12,498 nucleotides of DNA from an uncultured Arenimonas sp. GTDB taxonomy: Bacteria; Pseudomonadota; Gammaproteobacteria; Xanthomonadales; Xanthomonadaceae. The notes under the pieces were generated by a model that was given only the letters and a program-made list of their open reading frames with translations, searched no databases and was not told the DNA's origin. Below, one piece after another: positions 1 through 5,576 of the stretch (the first letter of the stretch is position 1; every line of letters starts with the position of its first letter). The stretch is from contig CAMPHE010000021.1 of the NCBI GenBank assembly GCA_946885815.1, positions 1 through 12,498 on the forward strand. Direction: 5' to 3'. The translations under genes were made by a program, and so were the position numbers.

Positions 1-650
1 TGCCGAAGATCAAGGGCACGCACCAGGCGATCCGCAGCGGCATGCTCGCGGCCGAACACATCGCCGCGCAGCAGGCCGGCGACGGCGCGCTCGACAGCGC
101 CGGCTTCGACGCCAGGCTGCGCGCGTCGCCGGCGATGGCCGAGCTGCGCAAGGTCCGCAACATCAAGCCCGGGTTCAAGAAGGGCCTGTGGTTCGGCGTG
201 CTGAACTCGGCGTGGGAAACGCTCGTCGCCGGCCATTCGCCGTGGACGCTGAAGTCGAAGGACGACTGGAGCGCGCTGCAAAAGCTCGACGCGCAGGAAT
301 CGCCGAAGCGCGACTACGTCGAGCGCACGCTGCCGCCGCGCGACCGCCTCGCCGGCGTGTACTACGCGGCCACCGAGCACGACGAGGACCAGCCGGTGCA
401 CCTGCACGTGCTGGATCCGGAGGTCTGCGTCACGCGCTGCGCCGAGGAATACGGCAACCCGTGCACCCGCTTCTGCCCGGCGGCGGTCTACGAGATCGTG
501 CCGGAACCGTCGCACCCGACCGGCAAGCGACTGCAGATCAACGCGGCCAACTGCGTGCACTGCAAGACCTGCGACATCAAGGACCCTTACCAGATCATCG
601 ACTGGGTGACGCCCGAGGGCGGCGCCGGGCCGAACTACCGCAACCTCTGA
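1..650 (+). CDS. Electron transfer flavoprotein-ubiquinone oxidoreductase (ETF-QO), C-terminal part
   Basis: This is the 3' end of a gene that starts before the window; the reading frame begins at position 3 and gives 215 visible residues of a protein that is usually about 540-550 long. ETF-QO takes electrons from reduced ETF and passes them to ubiquinone at the inner membrane, linking acyl-CoA and other dehydrogenases to respiration. The visible part has the family's C-terminal ferredoxin-like domain. The likely 4Fe-4S ligands are the Cys of FCPAAVYEI (codon at 474-476) and the three Cys of CVHCKTC (552-572), followed by the typical DPYQIIDWVTPEGG ending. FAD and quinone-binding parts lie outside. 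It converges on the next gene with a 12-base gap. EtfB, its electron donor's subunit, is encoded at the other end of the window in the same orientation. The identification is firm. Confidence 0.96.
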   Translation, partial: PKIKGTHQAIRSGMLAAEHIAAQQAGDGALDSAGFDARLRASPAMAELRKVRNIKPGFKKGLWFGVLNSAWETLVAGHSPWTLKSKDDWSALQKLDAQESPKRDYVERTLPPRDRLAGVYYAATEHDEDQPVHLHVLDPEVCVTRCAEEYGNPCTRFCPAAVYEIVPEPSHPTGKRLQINAANCVHCKTCDIKDPYQIIDWVTPEGGAGPNYRNL

Positions 651-666
651 GCGTCGCCGCGTTCAG
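647..666. terminator. Small inverted repeat spanning two convergent stop codons
   Basis: Seven bases (647-653, CTGAGCG) can pair with 660-666 (CGTTCAG), with one G-U pair and a six-base loop. The repeat covers the TGA of ETF-QO and the TGA of the opposing sulfotransferase-like gene. Part of the symmetry follows trivially from two facing TGA codons. There is no T-run on either side, so intrinsic termination is doubtful; a bidirectional stem that stalls or protects 3' ends is the most that can be suggested. Confidence 0.25.
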
Positions 667-1517
667 TCGAGATGGCCGAGCCGGCGCAGGTAGTCCAGGT
701 CGGCTTCGGCGAACGCGTCGAGCGGCATGCCGCGGCCACGGCCGGCGGTTTCCTGCACCGCGACCAGCGGACGCAGCGCCAGCATCCGCGCGCGCGGCAC
801 GCGCAGGAAGTCCGCCAGCGCCGCGAGTCCCGTGTCCGGATCGCGGCACAGCCCGTCGTAATCGAGCCACAGGAACCGGTCGCCCATCGACTCGCCGAAC
901 GCCGCGACGCGGCGATGCACGTCGCACCAGTACGCGAGCGAATCGCGCGGCGTCTTCTCCCCGCCGCGCCCGAACACCGACGGACCCCACAGATCGCGCT
1001 GGCGCTGGTTGCCGCTGAAGGCCATGTCGAGTCCGTTGCGCACCACGTGGAGGTAGCGCAGCCGCGGCAGGCGCGGCACCAGCCGTTCGATCACCACATG
1101 CGTGTTGGGTTCCTTCCAGCCCCACGCGCCGCCGTGCGGCGGCCGTGCCGCGGCGTCGACGAGCGTGTCGGCGATCTGCGCGAGCTGCCCGGGGTCGTGG
1201 TGCATCCGCGGCGCGTCGGCGAGCGCGCGGACTTCCGCCTCGGCCTGTGCCGACAGCGGCTGGCCACCGGTGAGCGCCTGCACGAGCGCGCGCGTCATCC
1301 GGTCGAACGTCGCGTCGTCCGCGTCGAGGATCTCGACGCGTTTGAAGAGCAGGGAGAACCACAGCGCATCGCGTGCGCGCGTGTGGCATTCCTCGCCGAT
1401 GCGCACGCCGAGCTCCTGCAGCAGCGTGGCGATCAGCCGCGTCCCGCTGCCGCCGACGCCCCCCACGGCGACGGCCGGATCCATGCTCACGGCGGCGTGC
1501 ATCGTGGCTGGTTGCAT
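663..1517 (-). CDS. Sulfotransferase-like protein (PAPS-dependent type), 284 aa
   Basis: The predicted protein has the P-loop-like sulfotransferase layout. A 5'-phosphosulfate-binding motif follows the first strand (GGVGGSGTR, residues 19-27). The motif WGWKEPNTH (132-140) sits where family members carry a K-P segment. A 3'-phosphate-binding stretch, VVRNGLDMAFS (158-168), has the expected Arg160 and Ser168 spacing. Such enzymes move sulfate from PAPS to a hydroxyl or amine of a glycan, lipid, peptide or small molecule; the acceptor cannot be read here. I chose the ATG at 1517 because it follows a strong GGGGGAA ribosome site and places the P-loop close to the N-terminus. The frame stays open far upstream, but that stretch overlaps the divergent gene and is not protein-like. 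It stands alone on its strand, divergent from a second sulfotransferase-like gene. Family assignment is good; sulfotransferase activity rather than another P-loop role is inferred. Confidence 0.85.
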   Translation of the reverse strand: MQPATMHAAVSMDPAVAVGGVGGSGTRLIATLLQELGVRIGEECHTRARDALWFSLLFKRVEILDADDATFDRMTRALVQALTGGQPLSAQAEAEVRALADAPRMHHDPGQLAQIADTLVDAAARPPHGGAWGWKEPNTHVVIERLVPRLPRLRYLHVVRNGLDMAFSGNQRQRDLWGPSVFGRGGEKTPRDSLAYWCDVHRRVAAFGESMGDRFLWLDYDGLCRDPDTGLAALADFLRVPRARMLALRPLVAVQETAGRGRGMPLDAFAEADLDYLRRLGHLD

Positions 1518-1519
1518 CG

Positions 1520-1526
1520 TTCCCCC
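1520..1526 (-). promoter_or_regulatory. Ribosome binding site fixing the start at 1517
   Basis: Read on the minus strand, GGGGGAA lies two to three bases before ATG at 1517. Its G-run is centred at a workable Shine-Dalgarno distance. It supports this ATG over the in-frame downstream Met codons and over the long upstream open frame. Confidence 0.5.
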
Positions 1527-1555
1527 GTGACGGTGACGCATTCTTTTGGAATGAT
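1527..1555 (+). promoter_or_regulatory. Candidate sigma-70 promoter for the sulfotransferase-glycosyltransferase pair
   Basis: GTGACG (1527-1532, 4 of 6 to the -35 consensus) is separated by 17 bases from AATGAT (1550-1555, 4 of 6 to the -10 consensus). TGG directly precedes the -10, giving an extended -10 pattern. The -35 hexamer is the first of two tandem GTGACG copies (1527-1538). Transcription would begin near 1562, about 43 bases before the ATG at 1605. Position between divergent genes fits, but the matches are only moderate for such GC-rich DNA. Confidence 0.35.
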
Positions 1556-1561
1556 GGCGAG

Positions 1562-1577
1562 CCGGCGCCCGCGCCGG
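1562..1577. repeat. GC-only inverted repeat in the 5' leader
   Basis: CCGGCGC (1562-1568) and GCGCCGG (1571-1577) are perfect inverted copies separated by CC. As RNA this would form a six-pair stem with a four-base loop. If the proposed promoter is right, the stem would lie at the very 5' end of the + strand transcript, where it could protect the message. It could equally be chance in GC-rich DNA. Confidence 0.4.
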
Positions 1578-1604
1578 ACCGCAGTATGCCAAGGGGAAAT
1601 CACG

Positions 1605-2354
1605 ATGCACGACCCGCACGGCCATGAACCGGCCGCGGGCTCCGCCGGGCGCGGGGCCCGCGCGGTGATCGTGCTCGGGATGCATCGCAGCGGCACGAGC
1701 TGCCTCGCGGGCAGCCTCCAGCAGGCCGGCCTGCATCTGGGCGAGGTGCAGGAATCCAATCCGCACAATCGCCGCGGCAATCGCGAGAAGCTGGAAATCA
1801 TGCAGCTCAATGACGCCGTGCTCGCGCGCAGCGGCGGCGCGTGGAACCGGCCGCCGGCGACACTGGCGTGGACGCCGGACGACGCTGCCGCGCGCGACGA
1901 CATCGTCGCGTCGCTCGAACGCGCGTCCGACGGCGCGTGGGGCTTCAAGGACCCGCGCACGCTGCTGACATTGCCTTTCTGGCGCGAGCGCCTGCCGGCG
2001 GCGCGCCTCGTCGGGTCGTTCCGCCATCCGGCGCAGGTGGCACGCTCGCTGCACGCCCGCAGCGGCTTCGCGCCGGAGGCGGCGTTCGCGCTGTGGACCG
2101 CGTACAACGCGCGCCTGCTGCGCGAACATGCGCGGTCGCCCTTCCCGCTCGTCAGCTTCGACCGGTCGCCGGACGAGTACCGGCATCGCGTCGAAGCCAT
2201 CGTCGCCGGACTCGGGCTCCGCGGCGCGCCGGCGGGCGGCGCCTGGTTCGAGACGGCGCTGCGCAGCGCGGACGATGCGGAAGCATTCCGCGCGCCGGAC
2301 GACGCGCTGCGCCTCCACGACGCGCTGGAGCAGGCGGCGGCCCATGCTGGTTGA
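1605..2354 (+). CDS. Sulfotransferase family protein, 249 aa
   Basis: Residues 21-32 (VIVLGMHRSGTS) form the classic 5'-phosphosulfate-binding loop of bacterial sulfotransferases. WGFKDPR (112-118) matches the internal K-D-P-R segment, and FRHPAQVARS (139-148) supplies the 3'-phosphate site, with Arg140 and Ser148. The protein is somewhat short but contains all the recognisable core motifs. It would use PAPS to sulfate an unknown acceptor, probably in the cytoplasm, since no signal peptide or membrane segment is visible. The first 18 residues are rich in Gly, Ala, His and Pro and look like a loose leader before the fold. ATG 1605 follows AAGGGGA (1591-1597) at good spacing. A glycosyltransferase gene follows directly on the same strand, suggesting that the two act on the same glycan. 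It is only distantly similar to its divergent neighbour by eye, so this is not a fresh tandem duplication. Confidence 0.88.
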   Translation: MHDPHGHEPAAGSAGRGARAVIVLGMHRSGTSCLAGSLQQAGLHLGEVQESNPHNRRGNREKLEIMQLNDAVLARSGGAWNRPPATLAWTPDDAAARDDIVASLERASDGAWGFKDPRTLLTLPFWRERLPAARLVGSFRHPAQVARSLHARSGFAPEAAFALWTAYNARLLREHARSPFPLVSFDRSPDEYRHRVEAIVAGLGLRGAPAGGAWFETALRSADDAEAFRAPDDALRLHDALEQAAAHAG

Positions 2355-2370
2355 GGCGCCACGCTCCAAC

Positions 2371-2378
2371 GGGGAAGG
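2371..2378 (+). promoter_or_regulatory. Ribosome binding site favouring the 2386 start
   Basis: GGGGAAGG ends seven bases before ATG 2386. It lies in the short gap after the upstream stop codon (2352-2354). The alternative start at 2344 has only a distant GGAG. This is the main reason for choosing the shorter protein. Confidence 0.5.
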
Positions 2379-2385
2379 CCGGCCG

Positions 2386-3276
2386 ATGCTGTCGATCATC
2401 GTCGTCTTCCACCAGATGCGGCGGGAAGCGCCGCGCACGCTGCTGTCGCTGAGCCGCGCGTACCAGCGCGGCGTGGAGGCCATCGACTACGAGGTCATCG
2501 CGGTCGACAGCCGTTCCAGCGCCCCGCTCGACCCGGCCGAAGTCGAGGCGTTCGGCCCGGAATTCCGTTACCTGCGGCACGAGACCGAATCGGTGTCGCC
2601 CGCCGAAGCGGTGAACCGCGCCGCGGCGATGGCGCGCGGCGACTACATCACCGTCTGCGTCGACGGCGCGCGGATCCTGTCGCCCGGGATCGTCCGCTAC
2701 ACCGCCCTCGGGTGCCGGCTGTCGCCGCGGCCCGTCGTCGCCGCGCTCGGCTACCACCTCGGGCCCATGTCCCAGCGCGATTCGACGCTCGCGGGCTACG
2801 ACCAGGCCGTCGAGGACGCGCTGCTCGCGGGCAGCGGCTGGGAACGGGACGGCTATCGCCTGTTCAACATCTCGTGCTTCGCGAACGCGTCGGCGGGCGG
2901 CTGGTTCACGCCGCCCTCGGAGAGCAACTGCATCACCGTGACCCGGGCGATGTTCGACGAACTCGGCGGCTTCGACACCGCCTTCCGCTCCCGCGGCGGC
3001 GGGCTGGTGAATCCGGACTTCTTCCGTCGCGCCTGCGATGCGCCCGGAACGCAGCTGGTGATGCTGGTGTCGGAAGGCTGCTTCCACCAGGTCCATGGCG
3101 GCGTGTCGACCAATCCGCCGGCCGGCCAGCGGCCGGACCGGGAATTCCACGCCGAGTACCGGCGGCTGCGCGGCGACAGCTACCGCCGGCCGACGGCGCG
3201 CCCCATCTATCTGGGGGAAGTGCAGGACGCGGCGATCCCGTTCCTGAAGGCCTCGGCCGACCACGTCGCGTCCTGA
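2386..3276 (+). CDS. Glycosyltransferase family 2-like protein, 296 aa
   Basis: The N-terminus (MLSIIVVFHQM) is the first strand of a GT-A fold. DYEVIAVDSRSS (34-45) is the usual nucleotide-sugar region, and NRAAAMARGDYITVCVDGAR (77-96) is the strand leading to the metal-site position. ITVTRAMFDELGGFDTAF (183-200) is the typical segment after which family 2 enzymes recognise the acceptor, and HQVHGG (234-239) follows. The usual DxD is replaced by VDGAR, as in a divergent subgroup. No membrane segments are seen, so it probably acts in the cytoplasm on a lipid- or protein-linked acceptor. I prefer ATG 2386 because GGGGAAGG (2371-2378) lies seven bases upstream and the fold starts at once. An in-frame ATG at 2344 would add 14 residues and overlap the upstream gene by 11 bases. 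It forms a two-gene unit with the sulfotransferase-like gene before it. The sugar donor is unknown. Confidence 0.85.
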   Translation: MLSIIVVFHQMRREAPRTLLSLSRAYQRGVEAIDYEVIAVDSRSSAPLDPAEVEAFGPEFRYLRHETESVSPAEAVNRAAAMARGDYITVCVDGARILSPGIVRYTALGCRLSPRPVVAALGYHLGPMSQRDSTLAGYDQAVEDALLAGSGWERDGYRLFNISCFANASAGGWFTPPSESNCITVTRAMFDELGGFDTAFRSRGGGLVNPDFFRRACDAPGTQLVMLVSEGCFHQVHGGVSTNPPAGQRPDREFHAEYRRLRGDSYRRPTARPIYLGEVQDAAIPFLKASADHVAS

Positions 3277-3285
3277 CCGGCGCGA

Positions 3286-3298
3286 CGCGGGGGCCGCG
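3286..3298. terminator. Weak hairpin between convergent genes
   Basis: CGCGG (3286-3290) and CCGCG (3294-3298) can pair around a GGG loop in the 31-base gap between two convergent stop codons. There is no T-run. It might act as a modest bidirectional end point, but such short GC stems occur often by chance here. Confidence 0.2.
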
Positions 3299-3307
3299 AG
3301 GTGCGGA

Positions 3308-3850
3308 TCAGCGGACGGTGAAGGTCTTCGTCTGCTGCAGTTTGCCGTTGATCGAGAACTCGACCTTGTAGGTCCCCGGTTCCCAGCCGTCGGGCTTGCT
3401 CATGCTGAAGATCGTCGCTGTCGGGCCGGCCCCGTTGACGATCTGGCTGTTCTCGGTGATCACTTCGCCGTCGGGATAGAACCACTTGCTCGAGATCGTG
3501 TACTTCTCGGCGGTGCCGTTGGCATGGATCGCGAGGAAGATGCTGTCCGCGGCCGTGAACTCGTCGCCGAGCGGGCCGGTCAGCCGGCTTTCGTCCGCCG
3601 CGTTGCTGGCGTCGATGCGGGCGATGGTGGTGTCGACCGGCGTGGTGTCGATCACCGGTTCCGGCAGCTCAAGCGGCATCCGGATGTCGGCGAGGTCGGG
3701 CGAGGGTTCCGGCTCGGCCGGTGTGGCCGGCGTGGCGGCGACCGGTGCCTCGGCGGCGGGTGGCGCGTCGGTGGCGGGAACGGCTTCCTCGCGCCCGCAT
3801 CCGGCGAGCAGGAGGGCCGCGATCATCGCGGGCAGGACCATGCGGTTCAT
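3308..3850 (-). CDS. Small lipoprotein of unknown function, 180 aa
   Basis: A lipoprotein signal sequence is clear: positive Asn-Arg start, hydrophobic stretch, and lipobox LLAGC with Cys18 as the lipidated residue. The next residue is Gly, not Asp, so outer-membrane sorting is likely. Residues about 20-55 form an Ala/Pro/Glu-rich tether. The folded part (about 100-180) is beta-strand rich: a FLAIHANGTAEKY segment, SKWFYPDG, and a WEPGTYKVEFSING ending. This reads like an immunoglobulin-like or sandwich domain. I do not recognise a named family. The start at 3850 is supported by AGGAG (3856-3860 on the minus strand) five bases upstream; a longer frame to 3964 would bury the signal sequence and overlap the divergent gene. 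It converges on the glycosyltransferase gene. A periplasm-facing protein here could relate to the exported glycan, but nothing in its sequence shows that. Confidence 0.82.
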   Translation of the reverse strand: MNRMVLPAMIAALLLAGCGREEAVPATDAPPAAEAPVAATPATPAEPEPSPDLADIRMPLELPEPVIDTTPVDTTIARIDASNAADESRLTGPLGDEFTAADSIFLAIHANGTAEKYTISSKWFYPDGEVITENSQIVNGAGPTATIFSMSKPDGWEPGTYKVEFSINGKLQQTKTFTVR

Positions 3851-3883
3851 CGGAGCTCCTGGTTCGGAAGACGGGACCGCCGA

Positions 3884-3889
3884 ATCGTA
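3884..3889 (-). promoter_or_regulatory. Candidate -10 box for the lipoprotein gene
   Basis: On the minus strand TACGAT matches four of six bases of the -10 consensus, 33 bases before the ATG at 3850. No convincing -35 hexamer is found 16-18 bases further upstream, so the call is tentative. Confidence 0.25.
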
Positions 3890-3906
3890 GCGGGCACCGG
3901 GGAGGC

Positions 3907-3935
3907 TTGGCGAGGGGCGGCGGGTCGCCGACACT
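3907..3935 (+). promoter_or_regulatory. Possible promoter giving a leaderless ATP-grasp transcript
   Basis: TTGGCG (3907-3912, 4 of 6) lies 17 bases before GACACT (3930-3935, 3 of 6). Six bases later is the ATG at 3942, so the expected transcription start falls on or next to the start codon. No Shine-Dalgarno sequence precedes this ATG, which fits a leaderless message. The hexamer matches are weak on their own; the geometry and the missing ribosome site are what make it worth noting. Confidence 0.25.
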
Positions 3936-3941
3936 GCCCGC

Positions 3942-4802
3942 ATGCGCAAGCTCGCCCTCGCCACCGCGATCGCCGCCTACCCGCTCGACGACGACCTGCC
4001 GCTGCTGCTGGCGGCCTGCGGCGAGGCCGGGATCGACGCGCAGGTGCTCGCGTGGGACGACCCCACGGTGAGCTGGTCGCGCTTCGACGCGGTGCTGCTG
4101 CGCTCCACCTGGGACTACATCGACCGGCTGCCCGGATTCCTGGCGTGGTGCGACCGGGTCGCGGCGGCGACGCGGCTGCTCAATCCGCCCGACGTGGTGC
4201 GATGGAACACCGACAAACGCTACCTCGGCGACCTCGCGCGGGCCGGCGTGGCCGTCATCGACAGCCATTTCATCGCGCCCGGGGACGAGCCGTCGTCGCT
4301 GCCGGCCTTCGACGAATTCGTCGTCAAACCGACGGTCGGCGCCGGTTCGCGCGACTGCCGCCGGTTCGTCGCCGCCGAGCGCGACGCGGCGATCGCGCAT
4401 GCCGGCGCGCTGCTCGACCGCGGCCTGCACGTGCTGGTACAGCCCTATCTGGCCGCGGTCGACGAACACGGCGAGACCGCGCTGATGTTCTTCGACGGCG
4501 CCTTCAGCCACGCGATCCGCAAGGCGCCACTGCTGCGCCGCGGCGAGGCGGCGACGCCGGCGCTGTTCGCGCCGGAACGCATCGGCGCCCGCACGCCGTC
4601 CGACGACGAACTGGCCACGGCACGCGACGTGCTCGCGGCGATTCCGTTCGGGCCGCTGGCGTACGCGCGCGTCGACCTGCTGCCGTCGGCGGCCGGGCCG
4701 CGGCTGCTGGAACTGGAGCTGACCGAACCGTCGCTGTTCCTCGCGTATGGCCCGGGCAGCGCCGGGCGGCTGGCCGACGTGCTGCGCCGCCTGCTCGGCT
4801 GA
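3942..4802 (+). CDS. ATP-grasp domain protein, 286 aa, substrate unknown
   Basis: The protein has the three-part ATP-grasp layout. An N-terminal pre-ATP-grasp region (about 1-90) includes VLLRSTWDYI. The nucleotide-binding lobe has Lys92 in NTDKRYL, EFVVKPTVGAGS (125-136) and VLVQPYL (164-170). The C-terminal metal-binding part contains GETALMFFDG (177-186), YARVDLL (241-247) and LLELELTEPSLFL (255-267), with acidic residues that would hold Mg-ATP. ATP-grasp enzymes join a carboxylate to an amine, thiol or other nucleophile through an acylphosphate. The overall pattern resembles the unnamed group around the cycloserine enzyme DcsG and RimK-like ligases, but the substrate cannot be inferred. 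No ribosome site precedes ATG 3942. It ends nine bases from the convergent sulfotransferase-like gene and is divergent from the lipoprotein gene, so it has its own transcription unit. A role in modifying a glycan with an amino acid is possible but speculative. Confidence 0.85.
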   Translation: MRKLALATAIAAYPLDDDLPLLLAACGEAGIDAQVLAWDDPTVSWSRFDAVLLRSTWDYIDRLPGFLAWCDRVAAATRLLNPPDVVRWNTDKRYLGDLARAGVAVIDSHFIAPGDEPSSLPAFDEFVVKPTVGAGSRDCRRFVAAERDAAIAHAGALLDRGLHVLVQPYLAAVDEHGETALMFFDGAFSHAIRKAPLLRRGEAATPALFAPERIGARTPSDDELATARDVLAAIPFGPLAYARVDLLPSAAGPRLLELELTEPSLFLAYGPGSAGRLADVLRRLLG

Positions 4803-4816
4803 GCACGCTGGTCAGC
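4792..4816. terminator. Overlapping short hairpins at a convergent gene end
   Basis: TGCTC (4792-4796) can pair with GAGCA (4801-4805). Alternatively GCTGA (4798-4802) can pair with TCAGC (4812-4816), which covers both facing stop codons. The two are mutually exclusive and neither has a T-run. This is weak evidence for termination between the ATP-grasp gene and the operon end. Confidence 0.2.
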
Positions 4817-5576
4817 GCGACGACGCGACCCGCAGCAGCGCCGGGGGATCGGCGGCTGCGATCGCCGACTGCAGCGCGCCCAGCTCCCGGTCTTCGAAGA
4901 CCGCATCGAGCAGCGCGCGCTCGGCGGGCGACAGCGCGCCGACCCGATCGGTCACCGCCATCCGCGCCGGTTGCCCGTCGAAGCGCGTGCCGTCGAACGA
5001 GCTGCCGCCGCCTTCCGCCCCGACGCGCCCGAAGCCGCGGTCGTCGAACGCCAGGCCGAGCGCCGCCGCGATCGCCGCGCGGTAGCCGGCGTCGACGAAC
5101 CAGCGGTCGAACAGCACCGCGACGCGGTCGGGATACGGCGTCGCGTCGCCGAGCAGGCACCGTGCATGCTGCTTCCACAGGTCGACCGCGCGCCGCAGCA
5201 CCGGCCCGTCCTCGCGCGGATACGCCGGCATGTCGACCCGCGACGCCTTGCGGATGCGGCTCGCGAACAGCTGGTCCGGCATCCGCACCAGCAGCAGGCG
5301 CGTCAGCGGCGCGTCGATCGTCGTGAACGGACTCGTGTCGAGCGCGTGGTCTTCCAGCGACACGAGCACGCGCGACGGCACGGGCGGCGCCTGCCGGGCG
5401 AGCCACTCGCGATACGGCCGCGGCGCGGGCATCGGCCGCCCGCGCAGCAGCGGTCCGAGCGGGATCGCGTTGTTGTGGAACGCGGCCCGCAGCATCGGCT
5501 GCAGCCAGTTCACCAGCGCGTGGTTGCCGCTGCGCTTCATGCCGTGCAGCAGGACGAGCGGCGGCGGCGCGCTCAT
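4812..5576 (-). CDS. Sulfotransferase-like protein, 254 aa, last gene of the operon
   Basis: The N-terminal strand and loop LVLLHGMKRSGNHAL (7-21) match the 5'-phosphosulfate-binding loop of a sulfotransferase subfamily marked by G-x-x-R-S-G-[NT]. LLLVRMPDQLFASRIRK (94-110) gives the 3'-phosphate site, with Arg98 and Ser106. LVSLEDHAL (71-79) sits between them. DRWFVDAGYR (157-166) resembles the late W-[FY] segment of related proteins. It would transfer sulfate from PAPS to an unknown acceptor. The ATG at 5576 overlaps the stop of the preceding glycosyltransferase gene in an ATGA arrangement, and no separate ribosome site is seen, so translation is probably coupled. Its place at the end of a transcript that also makes PAPS is the strongest contextual support for its function. 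The three sulfotransferase-like proteins in this region belong to visibly different subgroups. Confidence 0.82.
   Translation of the reverse strand: MSAPPPLVLLHGMKRSGNHALVNWLQPMLRAAFHNNAIPLGPLLRGRPMPAPRPYREWLARQAPPVPSRVLVSLEDHALDTSPFTTIDAPLTRLLLVRMPDQLFASRIRKASRVDMPAYPREDGPVLRRAVDLWKQHARCLLGDATPYPDRVAVLFDRWFVDAGYRAAIAAALGLAFDDRGFGRVGAEGGGSSFDGTRFDGQPARMAVTDRVGALSPAERALLDAVFEDRELGALQSAIAAADPPALLRVASSR

Noticed and set aside
663..1517. Assignment of one of the sulfotransferase-like genes as RaxST or NodH
   Set aside because: The visible loops do not allow assignment to those specific enzymes, and no RaxX-like peptide or nod genes are seen; only the general family is supported.
1579..1588. Ten-base word CCGCAGTATG shared with 7098-7107, on the minus strand CATACTGCGG, considered as a common promoter element of two minus-strand genes
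   Set aside because: Distances to the two start codons differ (about 62 and 21 bases), no -35 hexamer fits at either site, and one shared 10-mer in 12 kb is weak evidence.
1518..2483. Upstream extension of the minus-strand sulfotransferase-like frame to about 606 residues
   Set aside because: The extension overlaps the divergent, motif-bearing sulfotransferase gene, is Arg/Ala-rich without domain features, and a strong ribosome site precedes the internal ATG at 1517.
3851..3964. Longer N-terminus for the lipoprotein
   Set aside because: It would place an Arg-rich stretch before the lipoprotein signal sequence and overlap the start of the ATP-grasp gene; the ATG at 3850 has a good AGGAG site.
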